Part shown: one piece after another, positions 7,833-16,099 of the stretch | Numbering within the stretch: position 1 is the stretch's first letter | Layout of the letters: each line of letters opens with the position of its first letter | Assembly: GCA_902384525.1 (NCBI GenBank) | Contig: CABMCA010000073.1 | Location: forward strand, 1-44,104 | Origin: an uncultured archaeon | Lineage (GTDB): Archaea; Halobacteriota; Methanosarcinia; Methanosarcinales; Methanoperedenaceae | Direction: 5' to 3' | DNA: 44,104 bases | Program-made: the position numbers and the translations under genes | The notes under the pieces: model-generated | The model's input: only the letters and a program-made list of their open reading frames with translations | Told to the model about the DNA's origin: nothing | The model's database searches: none

Positions 7833-8641
7833 TGTCTAAAAAACAGATACTCATTGTCGAAGATGAAAGTATCGTTGCTGAAGACCTGAGGGAAACCTTG
7901 ATCAGTTTAGGGTATGCAGTTCCTTCTGTTGAATCTTCAGGGGAAAAAGCTATTGAAAAAATAGAAGGAATGCGCCCTGACCTTGTGCTTATGGATATTA
8001 TGTTGCAGGGTGCAATGGACGGCATTGAAACGGCAAAAGTGGTACATGACCGGTTCGATATTCCTATCCTGTATATTACTTCATATTCTGATGAGCATAT
8101 CCTTGAAAGAGCAAAAATAACAGAGCCATACTGTTATATAATAAAACCCTTCAGGGAAAGAGAGCTTCATATCAATATCGAGATAGCAATCTATAAACAC
8201 CAGATGGAAAATAAATTGAAGGAAAGCGAACACTGGTTGTCATCAACGATCAAAAGCCTCGGGGAAGCTGTAATATCAACAGATAAAGACGGTTTAATAA
8301 AGACCATGAACCCATTTGCAGAGGCTATGACTGGTTGGAAATTTGATGAAGCATTCGCAAAACCCATTTCTACTGTTTTTAATATAATCAGTGAAAAACC
8401 TGATATAAAAGTGGAAAACCCGGTAACCAAGGCGATACGGGAAGGAATTTTCTACGGACTTGCAGAGCACACTGTATTGATATCAAAAGAGGGAATGGGA
8501 GTACCTGTTGATATTATTGGATCCCTTATAAAAGACAATTTTGGAAATATTATGGGTACTGTAATGGTCTTTGAGGATATTATTGAGCGTAAACGTTTAG
8601 AGGAAAGAATCAAAAAAACAAACATCGAACTTTCCAGATAA
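7832..8641 (+). CDS. REC-PAS response regulator
   Basis: A receiver domain fills residues 4-122 with E10/D11, phosphoacceptor D55 (DLVLMDIML) and the ITSYS and IIKPF motifs. A PAS domain follows (SLGEAVISTDKDGLIKTMNP to EDIIERKRLEERI). The ATG overlaps the stop of the upstream kinase by one base, so this is probably its cognate regulator. No DNA-binding or kinase domain follows: the protein ends at KKTNIELSR, which in relatives is the linker leading into a histidine kinase. It is therefore either a single-output PAS regulator acting by protein contact or a kinase that lost its catalytic half. Confidence 0.9.
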   Translation: MSKKQILIVEDESIVAEDLRETLISLGYAVPSVESSGEKAIEKIEGMRPDLVLMDIMLQGAMDGIETAKVVHDRFDIPILYITSYSDEHILERAKITEPYCYIIKPFRERELHINIEIAIYKHQMENKLKESEHWLSSTIKSLGEAVISTDKDGLIKTMNPFAEAMTGWKFDEAFAKPISTVFNIISEKPDIKVENPVTKAIREGIFYGLAEHTVLISKEGMGVPVDIIGSLIKDNFGNIMGTVMVFEDIIERKRLEERIKKTNIELSR

Positions 8642-8683
8642 TTTATTATCTTTGCGTGTCCATTCTAATCCTGAGGAAATATT

Positions 8684-9202
8684 ATGGAGTGTATGGAAGT
8701 TATCCAGGGGAGAAGGTCTGTCAGGAAATTCAAAGATCGGGCAGTAGGAAAAGAGATAATTGAAGAGTTGGTCAAAGCCGCGCAAATGGCACCATCTGCT
8801 GGAAACCTGCAGGCGCGGGATTTCATAATAGTTACCAACAAAATAACAAAACAAAAATTAACAAAAGCGGCTCTTGGCCAGTCATTCATTGAGCAGGCAC
8901 CCATTGTTATCGTTGCTGTTGCAAATATTGAGCGCTCATCACGGATATACAGATCAAGGGGAGAACTTTATGCGACACAGGATGCTACTGCGGGCATCGA
9001 GAACATGCTTCTTGCGGCTTATTCTATGGGCCTTGGCACATGCTGGATCGGCGCTTTTGATGAAAACGCGGTCAGTGAGCTTTTCGGAATACCGGATAAA
9101 ACATTACCTGTTGCGATAATACCGGTTGGGTATCCGGATGAACAGCCAGCCATGCCGCCGAGGATCGCTATGGAAAGGCTTGTTCACTGGGAAACATGGT
9201 GA
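8684..9202 (+). CDS. Nitroreductase family protein
   Basis: This 172-residue protein shows the FMN-binding nitroreductase pattern: IQGRRSVRKFKDRAV at the N-terminus, AAQMAPSAGNLQARDFII, and the C-terminal GLGTCWIGAFDE and VGYPDE blocks. Members reduce quinones, nitro compounds or flavins with NAD(P)H, usually as dimers. The length is typical of small archaeal members. It begins with ATG (8684) after GAGGAAATATT, a usable ribosome binding site. A hairpin terminator follows directly, so it is likely the last gene of its transcript. The physiological substrate is unknown. Confidence 0.9.
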   Translation: MECMEVIQGRRSVRKFKDRAVGKEIIEELVKAAQMAPSAGNLQARDFIIVTNKITKQKLTKAALGQSFIEQAPIVIVAVANIERSSRIYRSRGELYATQDATAGIENMLLAAYSMGLGTCWIGAFDENAVSELFGIPDKTLPVAIIPVGYPDEQPAMPPRIAMERLVHWETW

Positions 9203-9209
9203 TTTAAAC

Positions 9210-9251
9210 TCTATCGGTCACTTTTTCCATGAGGTGACCGATAGATTTTTT
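9210..9251 (+). terminator. Hairpin plus T-run after the nitroreductase gene
   Basis: TCTATCGGTCAC (9210-9221) pairs perfectly with GTGACCGATAGA (9234-9245), a 12-bp stem with a 12-nt loop, and six T bases follow at once. It starts 7 nt after the nitroreductase stop. This looks like a bacterial intrinsic terminator; in archaea the T-run alone can terminate, so the strong stem is noteworthy. Confidence 0.75.
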
Positions 9252-9279
9252 ATTATTGGATACATACATAGTATCTGCT

Positions 9280-10581
9280 ATGGAAAAAGAAAGAATAATC
9301 GAGATCCTGGATGATTGGAATTTCTGGTCAAATACTCCATATACAGGGATTGTGCGGAGAGATTATTTACGAAAATTTGAGATTTTTAACAAGACAAAAC
9401 AGATCGTATTCGTAACAGGAGTAAGAAGATCCGGTAAATCCACATTAATGAAACAATATATTAAAACCATGATCGATAAAGGAGAGGACAGGAAGAATTT
9501 TTTATATATTAATTTTGAGGAACCAAAATTCATTGACGATCTTTCGATCAGGTTTATGGATGAAGCTTACCAGGCATATCTGGAGATAGTCCAGCCCTCA
9601 ACTATTCCTTATCTTTTTCTTGATGAAGTCCAGCATATAATAGGCTGGGAAAAGTTTGTTCGTGGATTGCATGAAAAAGGAAAGGCACATATTTTCGTTT
9701 CGGGTTCGTCCGCAAGATTATTGAGCAAGGAACTCGGGTCAGCTTTGACCGGCAGGCATGTGGATATTCATGTAAATCCACTGACATTCATTGAGTTTTT
9801 ATATTTTAATGATTTGAAGATCAATACAAAGTTTGAACTGCTCTCAAATAAGCTTAAAATAAAACAAATGCTGCGTGAATATCTTGCATCAGGAGGTTTT
9901 CCCGGAGTTGTAATGTCCGGAGAAAAGAACGAACAACTTACAAGATATTTTGAGGATATAATATATAGGGACATTGCAGAAAGATACAAAATAACAAAGA
10001 TAGATAAACTCAAGAGCCTGGGCAAATATTATTTAACAAACATCGCATCGCCAACAACTTTCCGGAAAATTGCTGATTTTCTTGGAATAAGCTTAGACAG
10101 CGTTGAAAGATATTCATATCATTTCCAGGATACATATCTCATATTCTTTGTAAACAAATTTTCATATTCATTGAAGGAGCAGGAAAAAAATCCCCGGAAA
10201 GTCTATGCTATAGACTCAGGACTTCGAAATATCGTGTGCTTTAAGTTCAGCGAGGATATTGGTAAACTTTACGAGAATACGGTTTTCCTGGAACTTTCCG
10301 GGAAAGGAAATGATATCTATTACTATAAGGACAAACGAGAATGTGACTTCATAATAAAAACCGGCGAAAAAATCGATTCAGCTATCCAGGTCTGTTATTC
10401 CCTGACAAGAGAAAATCGTGAGCGTGAATTAGGTGGCTTGCTGGAAGCTATGGAAGAATTTGACCTGGGGGAAGGACTCATTATTACAGAAGAGATCGAG
10501 GGTGAGGAAAAATATAATGGAAAATGCGTCAAGTTCATACCTTTATGGAAATGGTTGTTCGAAATTCAGGACAATGCCTGA
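9280..10581 (+). CDS. AAA_14/DUF4143 ATPase
   Basis: The 433-residue protein has Walker A GVRRSGKST at about 47-55 and Walker B YLFLDEVQHI with the adjoining SGSSARLLSKELGSALTGRH sensor region, then a C-terminal DUF4143 domain with a nuclease-like patch (YYYKDKRECDFIIK). This ATPase family is widespread, often patchily distributed, and of uncertain function. The ATG at 9280 is preferred over an in-frame TTG at 9256, which lies in the terminator region. No clear Shine-Dalgarno is seen, so it may be leaderless. The lone position after a hairpin suggests a separately acquired gene. Confidence 0.9.
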   Translation: MEKERIIEILDDWNFWSNTPYTGIVRRDYLRKFEIFNKTKQIVFVTGVRRSGKSTLMKQYIKTMIDKGEDRKNFLYINFEEPKFIDDLSIRFMDEAYQAYLEIVQPSTIPYLFLDEVQHIIGWEKFVRGLHEKGKAHIFVSGSSARLLSKELGSALTGRHVDIHVNPLTFIEFLYFNDLKINTKFELLSNKLKIKQMLREYLASGGFPGVVMSGEKNEQLTRYFEDIIYRDIAERYKITKIDKLKSLGKYYLTNIASPTTFRKIADFLGISLDSVERYSYHFQDTYLIFFVNKFSYSLKEQEKNPRKVYAIDSGLRNIVCFKFSEDIGKLYENTVFLELSGKGNDIYYYKDKRECDFIIKTGEKIDSAIQVCYSLTRENRERELGGLLEAMEEFDLGEGLIITEEIEGEEKYNGKCVKFIPLWKWLFEIQDNA

Positions 10582-10583
10582 GA

Positions 10584-11153
10584 TTAATCCATTTCCACCT
10601 GTTCGATCCAGTTTATCTTTCCTGGCCTGAATTCTTCAAGCACTTTTCCCTGTCTAAGGGCTTCAATTATTGAAATAACCGATTTCACAACTGCCAATAG
10701 GTTCATATTTGTAGTATCGATCTCAAACACGTTCATATTTCTTTCAGTCGCTTCCACCAATATTACGTCCAGCGCTTCAGCATCAGCATTCTCCTTTACT
10801 TTCTGGAATGAATAATTCTTCCTTTTTCCCAGGCGCTTTCGCAGGGCGACAGGATGCGCCCGAAGCACGATAACGGCATCTGCTGGCAAATGATGTGAAA
10901 GATGTCCTTCCATTATGATATCCAATCCATTGCATATATCTTCAATTTCCTGTTTCACGCGCTCCTCAAGCTTATCCATATCAGCTTCATAAGTATCCCG
11001 CGCTTCATCTTTTCCTGTGTATAGTTTTTCATCAAGAACGAGTCTATTCACATCTATTATGCTGTATTGCTTTTTGTACTGTGAATGTTCTCTAATTACT
11101 TCGCAGACCGTTGTTTTTCCTGTGCCCGGCGTACCTGTAAGAGCGATTATCAT
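10584..11153 (-). CDS. AK6/Fap7-type adenylate kinase
   Basis: This 189-residue kinase begins MIIALTGTPGTGKTTVCEVI, with the P-loop at about 7-15, and has EGHLSHHLPADAVIVLRAHP and LRKRLGKRKNY, the compact AK6/Fap7 layout rather than the long-lid adenylate kinase. Homologues phosphorylate AMP and act in small ribosomal subunit maturation with ribosomal protein uS11. Its ATG overlaps the hisC stop as ATGA, so it is the last gene of the KaiC-argD-hisC run. It converges on the AAA/DUF4143 gene with 2 nt between stops. Confidence in the family is high. Confidence 0.88.
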   Translation of the reverse strand: MIIALTGTPGTGKTTVCEVIREHSQYKKQYSIIDVNRLVLDEKLYTGKDEARDTYEADMDKLEERVKQEIEDICNGLDIIMEGHLSHHLPADAVIVLRAHPVALRKRLGKRKNYSFQKVKENADAEALDVILVEATERNMNVFEIDTTNMNLLAVVKSVISIIEALRQGKVLEEFRPGKINWIEQVEMD

Positions 11154-12241
11154 AATATTTCGCGAAATGCTGTAATGACTTTTTCGTTCTGCACCTCTGT
11201 ACCAACAGATATCCGTATCAGGGACTTACCTGCACCCCTGAAAGACGTGCAATCCCGGATTATTATCCCTTTTCTCAACAGGGATTCAGAAACTTCTTTT
11301 GCGCTGCGGGGAGATACATCTATCATAATAAAATTAGCATCGCTTGGATATACTTTGCAAAGTGATCCAAGTGCGCCTGAAAGTTGGATGCGCCCATTTT
11401 TTACGGTCTCGATGCTCTTTTTAAGATATTCCCTATCCTCAAGGGCAGCTAATCCCGCAGCAGTAGATAAAAAATCCATTGAGAACGGAGTCATTACTTT
11501 CATATAAACTCTTGCTATCCATTCTGGTACAATTGCATAACCCATGCGCATACCTGCAAGTCCGAACGCTTTTGAAAAAGTGCGGCCAACAATAAGATTT
11601 TCATATTCACTGACAAGCCCGGTTATGCTGCTATCGGCAAATTCAACATAAGCTTCGTCTATGAACACGATAGCGTCAACAGAATCAAGGATTTTTCGTA
11701 CATCCTTTTCTGAGATAGAATTCCCGGATGGGTTGTTGGGAGAACAGAGAAAAATCAAACTTGTATTCTCATTTACTTTGCCAAGGATCTTTTCCGGGGA
11801 AATGGAAAAATCAGGACACCTATCAACGAACACAGGCTTTCCACCATTGGCAAGTGTCGATATCTCATAATAGGAAAACGTTGGTAGGGGTATTATTGAT
11901 TCGGCGCCTGGTGACATGAATAACCTCATTATCGTATCAAAAATCCCATCCATACCATTCCCTGAAACAACGATATTACTGGCTGGATAACCGGCGTAAT
12001 TTCCAATGGCACTCCTTAATTCAAGCGCATCAGCCTGAGGATACAGGTTGACTCTTCCTGCTTTTTCTTTTATGGCCATCACAGAAAGAGGCGATGGCCC
12101 AAGTGGATTTTCATTTGAACCAAGTTTGATTATGGTATCAGGATCAAGCCCGTATTTTTTAGCTATTTCCTCTATGGATTTACCGGGTACATACTCCTTG
12201 ATATCCTTTACCGTTGGCCGGACAAGTTTTTCAAATCTCAT
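11150..12241 (-). CDS. hisC: Histidinol-phosphate aminotransferase
   Basis: The enzyme is a class-I/II pyridoxal-phosphate aminotransferase making L-histidinol phosphate from imidazole acetol phosphate. Seen motifs are KLGSNENPLGPSPLSV at the N-terminus, FLCSPNNPSGNSI, FIDEAYVEF, and the PLP lysine in GRTFSKAFGLAGMRMGY. The length is about 363 residues, typical for HisC. I start at the ATG at 12241 (MRFEKLVRP), which lies inside the argD end; a longer upstream frame would add 51 residues in a different frame from argD with no family similarity. The 11-nt overlap with argD and the ATGA overlap with the downstream kinase imply an operon. Confidence 0.93.
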   Translation of the reverse strand: MRFEKLVRPTVKDIKEYVPGKSIEEIAKKYGLDPDTIIKLGSNENPLGPSPLSVMAIKEKAGRVNLYPQADALELRSAIGNYAGYPASNIVVSGNGMDGIFDTIMRLFMSPGAESIIPLPTFSYYEISTLANGGKPVFVDRCPDFSISPEKILGKVNENTSLIFLCSPNNPSGNSISEKDVRKILDSVDAIVFIDEAYVEFADSSITGLVSEYENLIVGRTFSKAFGLAGMRMGYAIVPEWIARVYMKVMTPFSMDFLSTAAGLAALEDREYLKKSIETVKNGRIQLSGALGSLCKVYPSDANFIMIDVSPRSAKEVSESLLRKGIIIRDCTSFRGAGKSLIRISVGTEVQNEKVITAFREIL

Positions 12242-13388
12242 CCAGCACCGACACCACTGTATCAAGCTGTTGTTTTGTGATAGTAAGAGGCGGGACAAAA
12301 CGCAGGACTGATTCTGATGTGCAATTAAGAAGAACACCTTTTTCGCGTGCTTTTGCAACAATGTCCTCGCACTTAATCGAGAGTTCCATGCCAACCATCA
12401 ATCCTTTGCCCCGTATTTCCAAAACGTAATCCTTATTAAGCCCGCGAAGTTTCGAAACGAGATAATTTCCCAGAACTTGCGACCTTTCCACAAGTTTTTC
12501 TTTTTTGATCACATCAATATTAGCCAGAGCAGCCGCACAGGCTAAAGCTCCGCCGCCAAACGTTGAAGCGTGGTCACCGCGAACGAAATTTGTAGCCACA
12601 TCCTCACGGGCAAGCATTGCGCCCATTGGGAAGCCTCCTCCCATTGCTTTTGCGGTTGTCATTATATCCGGAGTAATATCGGAATGCTCTTTTGCGAACC
12701 ATTTTCCAGTCCTGCCAAAACCCGTCTGTACTTCATCAAGGATCAATAAAACGTCTTTCTCATCGCAAATTTCCCTTACTTCCTTAAGATACCTTTCAGA
12801 CGGAATGATAATTCCGCCTTCTCCCTGGATGGGTTCAAGTATTACGCCTGCGGTATTCCCTGTTATCGCCGACCTTATGGCATCGGCATTATTATAAGGG
12901 ACAAAAACTGCGGGGCCAAGAGGTTCAAATGGTTTCCTGTATTTTTCTTTATGTGTGACACTCAGGGCGCCGCGAGTGCGTCCGTGGAATGCATGTTCTG
13001 TAGCTATGAACTCTTTTTTGCCAGAGGTCTTCATGGCAAGTTTCAGGGCGCCTTCTACTGCTTCAGCGCCGGAATTGCAGTAAAATACACGATCCATCCC
13101 CGAAATGCTGGCAAGTTCTTCGGCGAGAATGGCCTGGTTCTCGGTATAATACAGGTTGGAGACATGAATTAATTGCTCTGCTTGTTGTTTTATTGCATCT
13201 ACTACTGCAGGATGGCAGTGTCCCACATTATTTACGGCGATTCCTGCCACACAGTCGATATATTCTTTTCCATCAACATCCGTGACCAGCGCGCCCTGCG
13301 CACTCTTTATAGCTATGGGCTGGCGGGTATATGTCTGGAATATATACTTTTCATATTTACTGGCTATTTCATTATAGGTAAGGGACAT
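12231..13388 (-). CDS. argD: Acetylornithine aminotransferase
   Basis: This class-III PLP aminotransferase has GIAVNNVGHCHPAV, FYCNSGAEAVEGALKLA, EPIQGEGG, LILDEVQTGFGRTGKWFA and the PLP lysine in TTAKAMGGGFPMGAM. The size, about 385 residues, and pattern fit ArgD, which transfers the amino group from glutamate to N-acetylglutamate semialdehyde in arginine synthesis, often also acting in lysine synthesis. A GGAG precedes the ATG at 13388 (MSLTYNEIA); an alternative ATG at 13409 overlaps the KaiC stop. The next gene, hisC, overlaps its end. Substrate specificity within class III is inference. Confidence 0.85.
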   Translation of the reverse strand: MSLTYNEIASKYEKYIFQTYTRQPIAIKSAQGALVTDVDGKEYIDCVAGIAVNNVGHCHPAVVDAIKQQAEQLIHVSNLYYTENQAILAEELASISGMDRVFYCNSGAEAVEGALKLAMKTSGKKEFIATEHAFHGRTRGALSVTHKEKYRKPFEPLGPAVFVPYNNADAIRSAITGNTAGVILEPIQGEGGIIIPSERYLKEVREICDEKDVLLILDEVQTGFGRTGKWFAKEHSDITPDIMTTAKAMGGGFPMGAMLAREDVATNFVRGDHASTFGGGALACAAALANIDVIKKEKLVERSQVLGNYLVSKLRGLNKDYVLEIRGKGLMVGMELSIKCEDIVAKAREKGVLLNCTSESVLRFVPPLTITKQQLDTVVSVLDEI

Positions 13389-13405
13389 CTGTTTTATTCT
13401 CCAGG

Positions 13406-14173
13406 TCATTTCTTTCTAGCTGCATCAAAAAGGCTGATCTCATCGTTCATGACGGTCTCACCCGGATAAACGACAATGCCTTTTTCCCTGATCTCATATG
13501 GATGCAGGGTCTCATCATGCTTGACGCCTCTCATCTTTAATATTTCGATTGCTTTTACTCTGTTTCCCTCCGCCCTGAACACATGAAGTCTTATGACGCC
13601 TGAGCAAAGATACTCTTCAACATTGAATGATTGCTCTCCTTGCATTTCACTTGACAGAACCGTAGTGCAATCAAGAAACTCAAGATTCTTGATAAACTCT
13701 GATATCATATGCCTTACTTCTGACTGGTCCGGAGATATTTTAAGGGATGTTATCGAATCGATAAATATTCTTTTTGCCTGGATCGCTTCAGCTTCGATTT
13801 GAATTTGCTCAAATAGATCGCCAATGTTTTTCCTTGCAGTAATAACATTGCCTGGAATGTCCTGTAGTGTTTTTGCGTATCTTATGTATGTGAAAGGATT
13901 TGCATAGATTATTTTCAGCTTCTTCTGGGATATGAGTTTCTCAAGTTCCCAGCCAAATCTCCACATATCCCGGATTATCCTTGAAGGGGTTTCCTCCATG
14001 CAAACAAGTACTCCAGGCTCATCAAAAGTTCTTGCACCCTCCACAAGATATTGAACTCCGAAAGTTGTTTTTCCTGAGCCAGGGCCTCCGGTCACAAGGA
14101 TAACATCATACTCGATATAACCTCCTTCGATCAATTCATCAAGGCCAGGGATAGCAGTTTTTACTTTGCCCAT
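13406..14173 (-). CDS. KaiC-like RecA-superfamily ATPase
   Basis: A single KaiC domain of 255 residues: TAIPGLDELIEGGYIEYDVIL, Walker A GGPGSGKTTFGVQY, Walker B-like RIFIDSITSLKI, and the strand region EMQGEQSFNVEEYL. Such single-domain KaiC proteins are common in archaea, often as signal-transduction or regulatory ATPases, and roles are mostly unknown. It is the first gene of an overlapping run into argD, hisC and the AK6 kinase. An AT-rich TATA-like stretch precedes it near 14200-14220, flanked by ACAGT/ACTGT arms. A regulatory role on amino acid synthesis is speculation from position. Confidence 0.9.
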   Translation of the reverse strand: MGKVKTAIPGLDELIEGGYIEYDVILVTGGPGSGKTTFGVQYLVEGARTFDEPGVLVCMEETPSRIIRDMWRFGWELEKLISQKKLKIIYANPFTYIRYAKTLQDIPGNVITARKNIGDLFEQIQIEAEAIQAKRIFIDSITSLKISPDQSEVRHMISEFIKNLEFLDCTTVLSSEMQGEQSFNVEEYLCSGVIRLHVFRAEGNRVKAIEILKMRGVKHDETLHPYEIREKGIVVYPGETVMNDEISLFDAARKK

Positions 14174-14241
14174 TAATTTCTCACTAATTAAGATGCAATG
14201 ATTTAACAGTATAAATATTTAACTGTAAAAATAACCAAAAA

Positions 14242-14445
14242 TCAGGGATGTGCAATAAACCTGTTCTTTGTAAACTCATTCAGGACAAGTTCTTTTACCG
14301 GAATGTCCTCTTCCGTGCATTTTTCTTCTTTCCAGGCCTCTATCGAGCGAAAAATAAAGAACATGCCATCCTTTTTCTTTGAAGCCTTAAGATTCGGGTC
14401 ATCTTCGGCATCGAAAAATGATTTGTATCCGTCTAATATGGTCAT
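14242..14445 (-). CDS. Hypothetical 67-residue protein
   Basis: The sequence begins MTILDGYKSFFDAEDDPNLK and has a compact, charged composition with KKDGMFFIFRSIEAWKEEK and a final NRFIAHP. No domain is recognised. It begins with ATG but no clear Shine-Dalgarno is seen, and it lies 68 nt upstream of the KaiC-like gene in the same direction. It may be a small partner of the KaiC-like protein, or a chance frame; the amino-acid pattern looks protein-like. Confidence 0.55.
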   Translation of the reverse strand: MTILDGYKSFFDAEDDPNLKASKKKDGMFFIFRSIEAWKEEKCTEEDIPVKELVLNEFTKNRFIAHP

Positions 14446-14566
14446 TCTATCATTGTTAATGTGTTAATCCAATATGAATTTTACTGCATTGTCAACATTT
14501 ATCTACAATAGCAGATATTGAAGAACCACTACATCTTCCAATCGGATGGAAGGAGCTTACTCCAAA

Positions 14567-15814
14567 ATGGTCGAATCAGACGCACATAAAAAATATGAAT
14601 TCAAAAGAACGCTTGAAGCACTTCGCGGTAAACGCGGAAGGGGCACAGAACTCATCTCGCTTTATATCCCGCATGACAAGCAGGTATCGGATATAACGAG
14701 CCAGCTCAGGGAAGAATTTGGCCAGGCTTCGAACATCAAATCCAGGGTTACACGTCAGAATGTGCAGGGTGCCATTGAATCTCTGCTTTCAAGACTTAAA
14801 CTCATACCAAGAGCTCCTGAGAATGGTGTTGTCATTTTTTGCGGCGCTGTGGACATTGGCGCAAATAAAACAGATATGCAAACCTTCATAATCGAGCCAC
14901 CTGAACCCATAGTATCATATAAATACCATTGTGATTCATCCTTCCTCCTTACGCCGCTTGAGGAAATGCTGCATGAGCAAAAGACCTATGGTCTACTTGT
15001 TCTTGACAGGCGCGAAGCTACTGTGGGAGTTTTAAGAGGAAAACACATCGAAGAAATGGCACATCTTACTTCTAATGTCCCTGGCAAACAGCGAAAAGGT
15101 GGTCAGAGTTCCCACAGGTTCCAGCAGCTTCGACTCATTGCGATCAATGAATTCTATACACGCATAGGGGACGCGGCAAGCGAGGTCTATCTGGGGATCA
15201 ACCAGAAGGATTTCGAGGGCGTTTTCATAGGCGGACCATCACCCACTAAAGAAGAATTCGAAGCAGGGGCATATCTGCATCATGAGATACAGAAGAAGAT
15301 ACTCGGGCTTTTTGATGTGGCAAATACTGACGAATCGGGTCTTACCGAACTCTTCGACAGACTAGGCGATGCCTTGCAGAATGTGGAAGTTGTCCAGGAA
15401 AAAAAATACATGGAACGGTTCCTTAAAGAACTTGTAAGTGATATGGGGCTTGCCTCATATGGCGAGGAACATGTGAGAAAGAACCTTCAGATGGGTTCAG
15501 TAGAGACGCTTTTACTTTCGGATGAACTGCGAAAAGTGCGCCTTACAATAAAATGCGGCAATTGCGGTTTCGAGGAAAAAAAGACCATCACGAAGAAACT
15601 CGGTGATGAGGAATACCAGCCAGGTAATTGTACAAAATGCGGATCAAGCCTGAAGGTTGCAGAATCTGTGGATATCGTAGAGGAGCTATCAGATATTGCT
15701 GATCAGATGGGGACGAACATCGCTTTCATTTCAAGTGATTTTGAAGAAGGCAACCAGCTTTTGAACGCATTTGGGGGGATAGCGGCGATATTGAGGTTTA
15801 AGACAGGCATCTAA
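14567..15814 (+). CDS. prf1: Peptide chain release factor aRF1
   Basis: Archaeal release factor 1 (415 residues from this start) reads all three stop codons and triggers peptide release. Seen motifs are NIKS at residues 56-59, YxCDxxF-type YHCDSSF at 120-126, which help stop codon decoding, and GGQ at 178-180 in GKQRKGGQSSHRF, the catalytic loop. A C-terminal zinc-ribbon pair CGNC and CTKC follows. The ATG at 14567 (MVESDAHKKYEFKR) fits the family start, with AAGGAG 11 nt before; an ATG at 14546 would add seven residues. It converges on the 67-bp small gene downstream. Confidence 0.97.
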   Translation: MVESDAHKKYEFKRTLEALRGKRGRGTELISLYIPHDKQVSDITSQLREEFGQASNIKSRVTRQNVQGAIESLLSRLKLIPRAPENGVVIFCGAVDIGANKTDMQTFIIEPPEPIVSYKYHCDSSFLLTPLEEMLHEQKTYGLLVLDRREATVGVLRGKHIEEMAHLTSNVPGKQRKGGQSSHRFQQLRLIAINEFYTRIGDAASEVYLGINQKDFEGVFIGGPSPTKEEFEAGAYLHHEIQKKILGLFDVANTDESGLTELFDRLGDALQNVEVVQEKKYMERFLKELVSDMGLASYGEEHVRKNLQMGSVETLLLSDELRKVRLTIKCGNCGFEEKKTITKKLGDEEYQPGNCTKCGSSLKVAESVDIVEELSDIADQMGTNIAFISSDFEEGNQLLNAFGGIAAILRFKTGI

Positions 15815-16014
15815 TATTTCTTCTTATTGACAGAAAATTTAACAATCAGATCGATTGAGAGACCATTAATTGATTCCTCGGCATCCTGCAGCGTTTCTTT
15901 AATATTGGCATTATCCAGGATATGCTGGATTTGATCTCTTATCCCGAGGTAGCGGACATACTCATCGACTGTGAGCTGCTTCTCGTTATTCGTTTCAATC
16001 GAAATCGAACTCAT
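15811..16014 (-). CDS. Hypothetical 67-residue protein
   Basis: This small minus-strand protein reads MSSISIETNNEKQLTVDEYV, then RYLGIRDQIQHILDNANIKE, ending in LIVKFSVNKKKY. It is mostly helical and charged, with no recognised domain. Its stop overlaps the aRF1 stop by 4 nt, convergently. The ATG at 16014 is chosen; an alternative at 16041 adds nine residues. No strong ribosome binding site is visible. Medium confidence that it is expressed. Confidence 0.55.
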   Translation of the reverse strand: MSSISIETNNEKQLTVDEYVRYLGIRDQIQHILDNANIKETLQDAEESINGLSIDLIVKFSVNKKKY

Positions 16015-16051
16015 CAATTGAATATGCGGATGTAAGTACAATAGGTTTTGA

Positions 16052-16091
16052 TAAAAAAATAGAAATTATGTGATGTGAAAAATCACATCAC
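16052..16091 (-). terminator. Hairpin terminator after ftsZ
   Basis: Read on the minus strand, GTGATGTGA-TTTT-TCACATCAC is a perfect 9-bp stem (16070-16091) starting 9 nt after the ftsZ stop and followed by a T-rich run (A-run on the plus strand at 16053-16060). It probably ends the ftsZ transcript. Confidence 0.65.
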
Positions 16092-16099
16092 GTATAATA

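Noticed and set aside
12242-12394. 51-residue N-terminal extension of hisC
   Set aside because: It overlaps argD in another frame and has no family similarity; the inner ATG fits known HisC starts.
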